Below, piece after piece: positions 54,637 through 62,376 of a stretch of 64,000 bases of DNA. Location of the stretch: assembly GCA_017618075.1 (NCBI GenBank), contig JAFZUY010000012.1:62001-126000 (forward strand). The letters run 5' to 3'. Source of the DNA: Lachnospiraceae bacterium. GTDB taxonomy: Bacteria > Bacillota > Clostridia > Lachnospirales > Lachnospiraceae. The position numbers and the translations under genes were made by a program. The stretch's first letter is position 1, and every line of letters begins with the position of its first letter. The notes beneath the pieces were generated by a model. The model ran no database searches. It was not told where the DNA came from and saw only the letters and a list, made by a program, of their open reading frames with translations.

Positions 54637-55209
54637 ATGGATACATTAAGACTTTCAGGTAACGTTAACAATATCGAAGAATTAAGAAGAGAGGCCAAGA
54701 TTTTACAGAAAAACGGTCTGCCTTACATGATGTCATCGGTAATCGTTTGGAGCATGGTTTTAGGCGTACAGATTTTTGCCACATCGCTTGACAAAGCAAA
54801 TCTGCTTACATTTGTAAGTTCGGCTTTTATGATGCCTGTAGCGATTCTTTTCTCGCTTGTTCTTAAAGCAAAAATCTTTAAGAAAACGAAAAACCCTGTC
54901 AGCAAACTAGGATTTTTATGCACGATGAACCAGAACCTTTATCTTCCGATAGCGATGCTGACCTGTACATTCTTACCTCAGGCAATGCTTTTGATATATG
55001 CCATCATCTTCGGAGCACATCTTTTACCGTTCGCCTGGGTTTATAACTGCAAGGCATATACGGTCGTTTCGATTATCGAAGCGGTCGGCGCAATGTTCGT
55101 ATCACTGTTTTTCGGTAATGCAGGAATCGCCGCTTTTATAATCATCATGCAGGCAATACTTGTAGTTTTACTTTTTATAAATGCCCGAAAGGAAAGAATT
55201 CTTAATTGA
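54637..55209 (+). CDS. Integral membrane protein of unknown function (LytTR operon)
   Basis: This 190-residue protein has a soluble N-terminus of ~30 residues (RLSGNVNNIEELRREAKIL) followed by about five to six membrane helices (SSVIVWSMVLGVQIFAT, SSAFMMPVAILFSLVL, LPIAMLTCTFLPQAML, and so on). It is not a known transporter. The gene is preceded by a strong AAGGAGG and overlaps the start of the LytTR gene (TTG inside its TGA). The pairing suggests a membrane component controlled by, or controlling, the LytTR regulator. Confidence 0.7.
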   Translation: MDTLRLSGNVNNIEELRREAKILQKNGLPYMMSSVIVWSMVLGVQIFATSLDKANLLTFVSSAFMMPVAILFSLVLKAKIFKKTKNPVSKLGFLCTMNQNLYLPIAMLTCTFLPQAMLLIYAIIFGAHLLPFAWVYNCKAYTVVSIIEAVGAMFVSLFFGNAGIAAFIIIMQAILVVLLFINARKERILN

Positions 55210-55649
55210 GAGTTGAGATAATTAACAATCAGACAACTGAATCGGTCAATGTCGAAATTCACTGTAAGGATATTACGGATGAAGTCAAAAGACTTAAGAG
55301 ACATATAGACAATTTCTCTACCGGTATTTCCGGAACGGAAGACGGTAATACATATATTGTCTCTCCGAATGATATCTTTTACATTGAATCCGTGGACAAA
55401 AAGACATTTATCTATACCGAAGATAAAGTATTAAGCACGGATAAAAGACTGTATGAGCTCGAAGAGATACTGGATAACAGAGACTATTTCAGATGTTCGA
55501 AATCTGTGATTATCAATTTAAACAAAGTGGTCAAGCTTAAGCCCGAGATAACCAGAAACATACTTGCAACTTTGTCGAATGACGAAGTGGTGGTTATCTC
55601 CAGGCGATATGCGACGGAACTTAAGAAACTGCTCGGAATAAGGAACTGA
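55206..55649 (+). CDS. LytTR-domain DNA-binding regulator
   Basis: This 147-residue protein has a C-terminal LytTR domain (about residues 45-145): IFYIESVDKKTFIYT, LYELEEILDNRDYFRCSKSVIINLNKV and VVISRRYATELKKLLG. It has no receiver domain. The start is taken as TTG at 55206, overlapping the stop of the previous gene; GGAAAG lies upstream, and no in-frame ATG occurs before the domain. Together with the DUF3021 gene it forms a known Firmicute two-gene module where the membrane protein is thought to control the regulator. Confidence 0.85.
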   Translation: MRVEIINNQTTESVNVEIHCKDITDEVKRLKRHIDNFSTGISGTEDGNTYIVSPNDIFYIESVDKKTFIYTEDKVLSTDKRLYELEEILDNRDYFRCSKSVIINLNKVVKLKPEITRNILATLSNDEVVVISRRYATELKKLLGIRN

Positions 55650-55650
55650 T

Positions 55651-56094
55651 ATGAGAAGTACAAAAGATTTTTTAATATATTTCAGAAACGCAATGTCGTT
55701 TGCATTTGCATGGCTGGTAATATGCTCCGTGATACTTAATATCGCGCTAGGAAGCAAATCGATTTCAATCGCTTTTTTAATAAAACTCTTCGTTTTATGC
55801 CTCTGGGGAGTGATTACCTTCGGAATCTGCTTCCTGACAAAAAAAATGCAAAAGAGGGGATTTATCTTTTCGCTGACACTCTTTTACGTATTGTTTATTC
55901 CTGTTGAGGTTTTGATGTTTTATTTTATGGGAATGTTCTCTACAAAGGGAAACATAATAGTATGGAGTATATTTGGTGCGATAGTAGTATTAACTTATAT
56001 AATCTGCCTTGTAATCGAATTTTTTGTCCTTAAGAAACGCGAGGCGGTATATACCGAAAAGGTCTTGGAATTTAAGGCAAAATCAGCCGAATAA
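55651..56094 (+). CDS. DUF3021-family membrane protein
   Basis: This 147-residue protein has four predicted membrane helices: FAWLVICSVILNIALG, FLIKLFVLCLWGVITFGICF, FSLTLFYVLFIPVEVLMFYF and VWSIFGAIVVLTYIICLVIEF. A charged C-terminal tail follows. It begins one base after the LytTR gene, the usual partner of this family. Probable anti-activator or sensor of the regulator, inferred from the family context. A terminator follows. Confidence 0.8.
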   Translation: MRSTKDFLIYFRNAMSFAFAWLVICSVILNIALGSKSISIAFLIKLFVLCLWGVITFGICFLTKKMQKRGFIFSLTLFYVLFIPVEVLMFYFMGMFSTKGNIIVWSIFGAIVVLTYIICLVIEFFVLKKREAVYTEKVLEFKAKSAE

Positions 56095-56109
56095 ATATAT
56101 AAATACATA

Positions 56110-56132
56110 AAAAGTCCGATGAGGGCTTTTTA
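56110..56132 (+). terminator. Terminator after the LytTR/DUF3021 operon
   Basis: AAGTCC and GGGCTT with a short loop, one G-U pair, then TTTTT. It is a weak-to-moderate stem, followed directly by the promoter of the cysteine desulfurase gene. Confidence 0.6.
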
Positions 56133-56146
56133 TTACGAGTTAAAAA

Positions 56147-56179
56147 CCTATTGACACAGTAGGCGAATAGGAATAAAAT
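56147..56179 (+). promoter_or_regulatory. Promoter of the cysteine desulfurase operon with inverted repeat
   Basis: TTGACA (56151-56156), 17 bp, TAAAAT (56174-56179). CCTATT (56147-56152) and AATAGG (56166-56171) form an inverted repeat across the -35 and spacer, a possible repressor site. Confidence 0.65.
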
Positions 56180-56232
56180 TCATTTTGGCAGATAAGAATA
56201 CATTTTTGTTCTGCCGAAAGGAGTAAACACAC

Positions 56233-57417
56233 ATGATTTATGCAGATAATGCAGCTACAACAAAAATGAGCGATAAGGCCATTGAAACAATGGTTACGCT
56301 TATGAAAGATACATACGGCAATCCTTCGAGTCTGTATGAATTCGGACAGAAGTCCAAGGAAGTTTTGGAGGAGGCGAGAGTAAAGGTTGCAAACGCTATC
56401 GGAGCAAATCCCAAAGAGATTATATTTACCTCGGGCGGAAGCGAGTCTGACAATCAGGCTATAAACAGTGCGGCAAAGGCAGGCGCTTTAGCAGGGAAGA
56501 AACACATCATTTCTTCAGCATTTGAACACCATGCAGTACTTCATACATTAAACAAGCTTAAAAAAGAAGGTTTCGAAATCACACTTCTTGACGTACATGA
56601 AAACGGACTTATAGATCCTAAGGAAGTAGAGGATGCAATAAGAGAAGATACATGCCTTGTAACCATTATGTTTGCCAATAACGAAATCGGTACAATCGAG
56701 CCCATTCGTGAAATCGGCGAAGTCTGTAAGAAACACGGCGTAACTTTCCATACGGATGCTGTCCAGGCAATCGGACATATTCCCGTAAATGTGGTTGATG
56801 ACAATATCGATATGCTTTCCGCATCTGCACACAAATTCCACGGTCCCAAAGGTGTCGGATTTTTGTATGTCAGAAAAGGAGTCAGATTATTCAACCTTAT
56901 CGAAGGCGGAGCTCAGGAAAAGGGCAAGAGAGCAGGTACAGAAAATGTTCCCGGCATTGCAGCCATGGCTGTAGCTTTAGAGGATGCGGTTGCTAATCTT
57001 GATAATTATTCAAAGCTTGTAACGGCCAAGAGAGACAGATTAATCGAGGGTATATCCGAGATTTCACATTCTGCATTAAACGGCGATGCGACCAAGCGCC
57101 TCCCCGGAAATGTTAATTTCTGCTTCGAAGGAATCGAAGGCGAATCGATTTTACTTCTTTTAGACGATAAGGGAATCGCTGCTTCATCTGGAAGTGCTTG
57201 TACATCGGGCTCGCTTGATCCAAGCCACGTACTTCTTGCCATCGGAAGAGTGCATGATGTGGCTCACGGCTCATTAAGACTTACGATTGACGAGAGCACC
57301 ACGGATGAGGAAGTTGAGACAATTATTACTTCGGTCAAAGAAGTGGTTGAATACTTAAGAGGTTTTTCTCCTGTTTGGAGAGATTTGATTTCGGGTAAAA
57401 GAGAATTCATTTTATAG
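56233..57417 (+). CDS. nifS: Cysteine desulfurase (NifS/IscS family)
   Basis: PLP enzyme of 394 residues that takes sulfur from cysteine for Fe-S cluster assembly. It starts MIYADNAATTKMS. PLP-binding parts include SGGSESDNQAI and the Lys in SASAHKFHGPKGVGFLY. The catalytic Cys loop is SSGSACTSGS, and the C-terminus has GRVHDVAHGSLRLT. The length is that of NifS/IscS of Firmicutes. GAAAGGAG precedes the start, and the scaffold gene follows after 25 bases. Confidence 0.94.
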   Translation: MIYADNAATTKMSDKAIETMVTLMKDTYGNPSSLYEFGQKSKEVLEEARVKVANAIGANPKEIIFTSGGSESDNQAINSAAKAGALAGKKHIISSAFEHHAVLHTLNKLKKEGFEITLLDVHENGLIDPKEVEDAIREDTCLVTIMFANNEIGTIEPIREIGEVCKKHGVTFHTDAVQAIGHIPVNVVDDNIDMLSASAHKFHGPKGVGFLYVRKGVRLFNLIEGGAQEKGKRAGTENVPGIAAMAVALEDAVANLDNYSKLVTAKRDRLIEGISEISHSALNGDATKRLPGNVNFCFEGIEGESILLLLDDKGIAASSGSACTSGSLDPSHVLLAIGRVHDVAHGSLRLTIDESTTDEEVETIITSVKEVVEYLRGFSPVWRDLISGKREFIL

Positions 57418-57442
57418 ATTGGTTTAAACGGAGGAAAACAAA

Positions 57443-57820
57443 ATGGCTTTATACAGTGAAAAGGTAATGGATCATTTCAGAAATCCGAGAAATGTCGGAG
57501 TAATAGAGGACGCTAACGGTATAGGTGAAGTCGGCAACGCAAAGTGTGGCGACATCATGAAAATGTATTTAAAGATTGAAGATGACATCATAAAAGATGT
57601 AAAATTCGAGACCTTCGGCTGCGGCAGCGCAATAGCATCAAGCTCAATGGCTACAGAGCTTATTAAAGGTAAGCCCGTTGCGGATGCAATGAAATTAACC
57701 AACCAGGCGGTAGCAGAAGCTTTGGACGGTCTGCCCGATTATAAGATGCACTGTTCCGTACTCGCGGAAGAGGCTATTAAATCCGCACTTGATGACTATC
57801 ATAAAAGAACAGGTGAATAA
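57443..57820 (+). CDS. iscU: Fe-S cluster scaffold protein (IscU/NifU N-terminal type)
   Basis: This 125-residue protein carries the three conserved cysteines: Cys35 (NAKCGD), Cys60 (FGCGSAIASSS) and Cys104 (MHCSVLAEEAI), which hold the nascent cluster. Asp37 after the first Cys is also conserved. Length and order fit the short scaffold that pairs with NifS in Clostridia. GGAGG precedes the ATG. Confidence 0.94.
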   Translation: MALYSEKVMDHFRNPRNVGVIEDANGIGEVGNAKCGDIMKMYLKIEDDIIKDVKFETFGCGSAIASSSMATELIKGKPVADAMKLTNQAVAEALDGLPDYKMHCSVLAEEAIKSALDDYHKRTGE

Positions 57821-57836
57821 AGATTAAATTCATGAT

Positions 57837-57901
57837 TTGACTTTTTTGACTTTGAGAATATAATGTTAGTTGAAAATAACCGGCAGAAATTTGCCGGTTA
57901 T
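57837..57901 (+). promoter_or_regulatory. Promoter and long palindrome of the ZIP transporter gene
   Basis: TTGACT (57837-57842), 16 bp, TATAAT (57859-57864). Then comes a perfect 10-bp inverted repeat, ATAACCGGCA and TGCCGGTTAT (57876-57885 and 57892-57901), around GAAATT. The palindrome starts near the expected transcription start and has no T tract, so it looks more like a repressor operator or 5' leader stem than a terminator. Confidence 0.6.
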
Positions 57902-57960
57902 AAAAAGACAACAAAGTTTGTATAAACTAACTTTTAATAAATCAGGAGAGGAGAAAGATT

Positions 57961-58743
57961 ATGAATTTAAATACAATACTCGGACTTGCAATACCTTTCT
58001 TCGGAACGACTGCAGGAGCTGCCTGCGTATTCTTTATGAAAGACAAAATGAGCGATAAGGTTCAAAGGGGCCTTACAGGTTTTGCCAGCGGCGTAATGGT
58101 AGCTGCTTCGTTTTTCAGCCTTATAATCCCTGCAATAGAGCAGTCATCTAATTTAGGCAGTATGTCTTTTATTCCGTCCGCCATAGGCTTTTCGCTCGGA
58201 ATAGTATTTCTTTTGATATTAGACTCAGTGATACCTCATTTACATCTAAATACGGATAAAGCCGAAGGACCGAAGAGCAAATTAAAGAAGACAACAATGA
58301 TGGTACTGGCAGTTACGCTTCATAATATTCCCGAAGGAATGGCGGTTGGTGTCGTATATGCGGGCCTTTTATCAGGCAAGACTTCGATTACCGCAAGCGG
58401 AGCACTTGCTCTTGCAATCGGTATAGCAATTCAGAACTTCCCCGAAGGCGCTATTATTTCTATGCCTCTTTGTGCGGAAGGAAAGAATAAAGGCAAAGCA
58501 TTCTTATCCGGTATGTTATCGGGTGCGGTAGAGCCTGTAGGAGCGCTTATAACGATACTTGCGGTTTCGTTTATAGTGCCTGCAATGCCTTATCTATTAA
58601 GCTTTGCGGCTGGTGCAATGATATACGTTGTTGTGGAAGAGTTAATTCCCGAGATGTCTTCGGGAGAACATTCCAACGTCGGTGTAATAACATTTTCTGT
58701 AGGATTTATACTGATGATGGCGCTTGATGTGGCGCTTGGATAA
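57961..58743 (+). CDS. ZIP-family metal transporter
   Basis: Membrane protein of 260 residues with about eight helices. Metal-binding signatures are HNIPEGMAVGVVYAG in helix IV and IQNFPEGAIISMP in helix V; Gln replaces the usual His in the latter. A short cytosolic loop (HLHLNTDKAEGPKSKLKK) contains His residues, the normal place of the His-rich loop. It probably imports zinc or another divalent metal. The gene has a good GGAGAGGAG site and its own promoter with a palindrome. Confidence 0.9.
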   Translation: MNLNTILGLAIPFFGTTAGAACVFFMKDKMSDKVQRGLTGFASGVMVAASFFSLIIPAIEQSSNLGSMSFIPSAIGFSLGIVFLLILDSVIPHLHLNTDKAEGPKSKLKKTTMMVLAVTLHNIPEGMAVGVVYAGLLSGKTSITASGALALAIGIAIQNFPEGAIISMPLCAEGKNKGKAFLSGMLSGAVEPVGALITILAVSFIVPAMPYLLSFAAGAMIYVVVEELIPEMSSGEHSNVGVITFSVGFILMMALDVALG

Positions 58744-58754
58744 AATGATATTAG

Positions 58755-58786
58755 AAAGGCTGCTTTGAAAAAGGCGGTCTTTTTTT
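58755..58786 (+). terminator. Terminator after the ZIP gene
   Basis: AAAGGCTGCTTT pairs with AAGGCGGTCTTT, with some G-U pairs, before a run of T. Confidence 0.65.
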
Positions 58787-58846
58787 ATGTTAAATAATCT
58801 CTTTTATGATAAAATGGTATGCGTGATTTAAGAAAAGAGATGTTTT

Positions 58847-59680
58847 ATGAGAATAATCAATCTTATTGAAGATACAAAAGGAAATAAAGAATGTATATCC
58901 GCTCACGGGCTTTCGTTTTATGTTGAAACCGAAAAGCATAAAATGCTGTTGGATGCAGGACCTTCCTCAGATACGCTTGAAAACGCCAAGGCGCTCGGTA
59001 TAGATATATCCGAGATTGATACGGTTGTTTTAAGCCACGGACATTACGATCACTCTGGCGGTATTATTCCTTTTACGAAGATAAACGATAAAGCACTTAT
59101 TTATTTCCAGGAATCTGCAAAAGAAGATTATTATGCGGATGACGGAGAGAGCGCAATTGAAAGATACAGATACATCGGAATTGATAAAAACATCGTTTCA
59201 CTTTCAAAGGCAAGGATTATAAACGGTGATACAAAAATAGACGAAGAAATTGAAATATTTACCATAAAAAACAGAAGCCACAAGCTTCCTTCCACGAATA
59301 AGAACCTTTTGATAAAAAAAGCCGGTTCATTTGAACGCGACGAATTTAATCATGAGCATTTTCTGGTGGTAAGAGAAAACGGAAAATCATATCTTTTATC
59401 AGGTTGCGCACATAACGGAATATTAAGTATTCTTGATGCTTATAAGAGTAAGTTTAACGAAGCGCCCGATGTGGTTATAAGCGGTTTTCATCTAATGAAA
59501 AAGAGCGATTATAGCGAGAGTGAAATCGAAGAGATAAAAGATATTGCGGAAGAATTAAAGAAATACCCTTCGAGAATTGTGACCTGTCATTGCACGGGTA
59601 TTCCCGCATTTGAAATAATGAAAAATATTTTATCCGATAAGCTTGAATATGTTCATTCGGGCGAAGAAATAATTGTGTGA
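58847..59680 (+). CDS. MBL-fold metallohydrolase (dihydropterin RFA-P synthase-like family)
   Basis: This 277-residue protein has the zinc motif LSHGHYDHSGGI, then a GCAHNGI segment and CHCTGIPAF near the C-terminus. This pattern is that of the group annotated as 7,8-dihydropterin-6-methyl-4-(beta-D-ribofuranosyl)aminobenzene 5'-phosphate synthase-like; the true bacterial function is mostly unknown. An upstream TCTTTTATGATAAAAT box (-10 TATGAT) resembles the promoter at 4464. Its stop is adjacent to the HAD gene. Confidence 0.82.
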   Translation: MRIINLIEDTKGNKECISAHGLSFYVETEKHKMLLDAGPSSDTLENAKALGIDISEIDTVVLSHGHYDHSGGIIPFTKINDKALIYFQESAKEDYYADDGESAIERYRYIGIDKNIVSLSKARIINGDTKIDEEIEIFTIKNRSHKLPSTNKNLLIKKAGSFERDEFNHEHFLVVRENGKSYLLSGCAHNGILSILDAYKSKFNEAPDVVISGFHLMKKSDYSESEIEEIKDIAEELKKYPSRIVTCHCTGIPAFEIMKNILSDKLEYVHSGEEIIV

Positions 59681-59688
59681 GGAAAAAT

Positions 59689-60291
59689 ATGAATATATAC
59701 GTTGATTTTGATGACTGCCTTTGCGAGACCGCGAGAGCGTTTTCAGACATTGCGCTTGAAATGTTTAATATAGATGTGCCGTATGAAAAAATGCGTTATT
59801 TTAATCTACAAATGGCATTTGGTCTTGACGACGAACAATATGACGCACTGCTTAGAAAAGGACACGAACCCGAAGTATTGTTGGGCTTTGAAGAAACGCC
59901 GGGTGCGGTAGCCGTATTAAACGAATGGATTGAAAAAGGAAATAATGTCTCGATTATTACAGGACGTCCTTTCGGTTCGTTCGAGCCTTCAAGAGAGTGG
60001 CTTGACGAACACGGACTTAAAAATGTAAAGCTTTACTGCCTCGATAAATACGGCAGAGAAAACTTTATGAAGAATTCTGATTTCAGTCTTAAACTGGAAG
60101 ATTATTACAAAATGAAATTTGATGTGGCTGTCGAAGACTCGCCCACGGCTTTTAAGTTTTTTAACCATCTGCCGGACATCAAAGTAATGGTATTTGACAG
60201 ACCGTGGAACAAAGACGCAGAACTTCCGGGGGAAAATTTCACAAGATGCTTTGACTGGGAAAGCATACGTGAAAGGGTTAAGAATTCATAA
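59689..60291 (+). CDS. HAD-like 5'-nucleotidase family protein
   Basis: This 200-residue protein starts MNIYVDFDDCLCETARAF, with the nucleophile Asp6 and Asp8 of HAD motif I, IITGRPFG as motif II and EDSPTAFKFF as motif IV. It resembles small nucleotidase-type HADs (5'(3')-deoxyribonucleotidase-like). The ATG at 59689 is preferred over a GTG at 59677 because GAGG sits six bases before it. The 3' end overlaps the convergent PAS gene by 14 bases. Confidence 0.75.
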   Translation: MNIYVDFDDCLCETARAFSDIALEMFNIDVPYEKMRYFNLQMAFGLDDEQYDALLRKGHEPEVLLGFEETPGAVAVLNEWIEKGNNVSIITGRPFGSFEPSREWLDEHGLKNVKLYCLDKYGRENFMKNSDFSLKLEDYYKMKFDVAVEDSPTAFKFFNHLPDIKVMVFDRPWNKDAELPGENFTRCFDWESIRERVKNS

Positions 60292-62272
60292 GTTCCCCGA
60301 GAGTTGTTTCGGCCCAGCTGTAATTGTTTAAATAGCTTCCCTTAAAGGTCTGCGAGTATTCTTCTTTGCCTGAGAGGTAATCAAAGAGATCGCATTTAAC
60401 CTTTTCGGTTACAATACGTCTTTTGCCGTCCACGCTTTCGACTATATCCGATACACCGTATTCTTCGAGTGTATTCTTAAGACGAAGCGCAACTTTCCTG
60501 TATCTTGAGAGTGTGAGAGTATTGGCAGGCTCGTCTTCCCAAAGGAAACCTATGGCTTCCTCGCTTGTTACAAAACCGCCTTTTCTGTCTATAAGAAGAG
60601 CCAGAAGTTCCTTGGATTTTTTGTTTCTGAAAGCAATGGGTTTATCGCCCACAAATACATCGAAATATCCGAAAGTACGAATTGATACATTGCGGTTTTC
60701 GGGTATTTCTTTTTTATTGTTTTTATCATCGTCCACGGAGTAGAGAACTACGTATCTTGGCGACTTTGCATTAGTATCTTTTTGTGTGCATACCGCACGG
60801 ATTTTCTTTTCGCATTCAGCCTTATAGTCAAAGTATGTGAACTCGGCCTCACCGTTTTTAAGGAAGTTTAAAAAGTCCTCGTTGTTTGCTTCACTTTTAG
60901 CAACAAAGTCCTTCCATGGCGTGTATTTCTTTGTCAGAGGAATCCATTCCTCGTTTGTGTAACCGAAGAACTCGCAAACGTTTTCACTCGCGTATAAAGG
61001 CTTCATGTATTCTTCGGGTGTTACCTCAAATGCGGCTATTCCGTCGGAGAATTTCATGATAAGGTCGTTCATTTTTTCTTTTAGCTGCAGATTCTGATTC
61101 TTTAAATCAGACATTTCCTTGCTCTCGTGCACACGTCTGCAGCAAAAATACCCTATGGATTCGGTTACTTTAATAAAGACACCGTTGTACTGTCTTAAAA
61201 CATTATCCGAAGAGATTGCCTTGTATGTTATTGTAGGCGGTTTTGCATCCGGCTCGAAGAATTTCTTACTGCTAAAATCATTGAAGAAAATTCTGACCAT
61301 TTCGGAATCATCTTTATCCACCGAATCGGTAATAAATTTGGTCAGTGCTTCATCGAGCGGCATGGAAATATTTTCGAAATGTCTGAACATCGATGAATTG
61401 TTGCAGTAAAGACATTTAACAGTATTATTCAACGAATTGAATTCGAAGATTTTGTCGTATACTTCGCTCAATGCCTTGATGTATCTGTTTGCTTCTGCGA
61501 TTTCATCGTTTTCGAAACGTTCGCTTATATCCATAAAAGCACTCTGGAATTCTTCGCTGCCATCTTCATTGGTATGTTTTGTTACCCATCCGAATACACG
61601 AATTCTGGTTCCGTCCAATCGTAAAAGAGACATTTCGCCGGCTATAGGTTTACCCGCGGTATTTACTCTGTTTAAGAACAAAGAAAAACGTCTTCTTTCT
61701 TCGGGCGGTATGAAAAGAAAGATGTTCTGCTTGTACATTTCAGGCAGATCAAACTCGGGAGAATCTACATTAGGAATGCGAAGAAAATCAATGAGCTGTT
61801 TATTTACAAATGTTACTCTGGGATTTTTCTCACAGGTATATTTAAGGAATCCGCAGGGAGCGGTTTCGTCTAAGAAACGTAAGTTTTTATTGTCGATTTC
61901 AAATTCGGAAATGTCTGTTAAATAAGACGAAAGAATCGTTGTGTTGTTTTCCGCTTTAACACTTGTAACAGTGTCGGAAACATAAATGATTCTGCCGTCT
62001 TTTTTTATTAAATGATATTTAGCGCTTTCGGTTGTTTCAAAAGCGCTTACTTTTTCGATTAATGTGGAATAAACTTTTAGATCTTCGGGATGAACAAGAA
62101 GAGAGTACAAATCCCTGCTTTCATCAAGGAGTTCGTCTTCTTTGTAACCGGTCAGATTTTCAAAATTCTGACTCACAAATGATAAATGTGCGGTACCGTC
62201 GAAGATATATTGATGAAAGCCGTTAATTTGAAAATTAAGTATGTCATCGGCTCTTTTCGGTGTATTGTTCAT
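60278..62272 (-). CDS. PAS-domain regulator with C-terminal SARP/OmpR-like winged helix
   Basis: This 664-residue soluble protein has several PAS-like domains: the first at about 10-120 (FDGTAHLSFVSQNFENLTGYKEDEL), then FLKYTCEKNPRVTFVNKQL, and one near 395-500 (VTPEEYMKPLYASENVCEFFGYTNEEW). At the C-terminus (about 530-640) is a winged helix of the OmpR/SARP type: IRTFGYFDVFVGDKPI, KELLALLIDRKGGFVTSEEAIGFLWED, LSRYRKVALRLKNTL. No kinase or GGDEF domain is visible, so it looks like a one-component sensor-regulator. The ATG at 62272 has AAAAGGA before it; an in-frame TTG at 62290 is less likely. It has a good promoter. Confidence 0.8.
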   Translation of the reverse strand: MNNTPKRADDILNFQINGFHQYIFDGTAHLSFVSQNFENLTGYKEDELLDESRDLYSLLVHPEDLKVYSTLIEKVSAFETTESAKYHLIKKDGRIIYVSDTVTSVKAENNTTILSSYLTDISEFEIDNKNLRFLDETAPCGFLKYTCEKNPRVTFVNKQLIDFLRIPNVDSPEFDLPEMYKQNIFLFIPPEERRRFSLFLNRVNTAGKPIAGEMSLLRLDGTRIRVFGWVTKHTNEDGSEEFQSAFMDISERFENDEIAEANRYIKALSEVYDKIFEFNSLNNTVKCLYCNNSSMFRHFENISMPLDEALTKFITDSVDKDDSEMVRIFFNDFSSKKFFEPDAKPPTITYKAISSDNVLRQYNGVFIKVTESIGYFCCRRVHESKEMSDLKNQNLQLKEKMNDLIMKFSDGIAAFEVTPEEYMKPLYASENVCEFFGYTNEEWIPLTKKYTPWKDFVAKSEANNEDFLNFLKNGEAEFTYFDYKAECEKKIRAVCTQKDTNAKSPRYVVLYSVDDDKNNKKEIPENRNVSIRTFGYFDVFVGDKPIAFRNKKSKELLALLIDRKGGFVTSEEAIGFLWEDEPANTLTLSRYRKVALRLKNTLEEYGVSDIVESVDGKRRIVTEKVKCDLFDYLSGKEEYSQTFKGSYLNNYSWAETTLGELMNS

Positions 62273-62316
62273 TTGTTTTCCTTTTAGCAAAGACTTAGAA
62301 GTAAACGTACATAAAA

Positions 62317-62345
62317 ATTTTATCAGAGATAAATATTCTTTTCAA
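62317..62345 (-). promoter_or_regulatory. Promoter of the PAS regulator
   Basis: On the minus strand, TTGAAA (62345-62340), 17 bp, TAAAAT (62322-62317), 45 bases before the start codon. Confidence 0.65.
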
Positions 62346-62376
62346 CTTTCACAGTCATTTTTCATAAGGAAAATTT

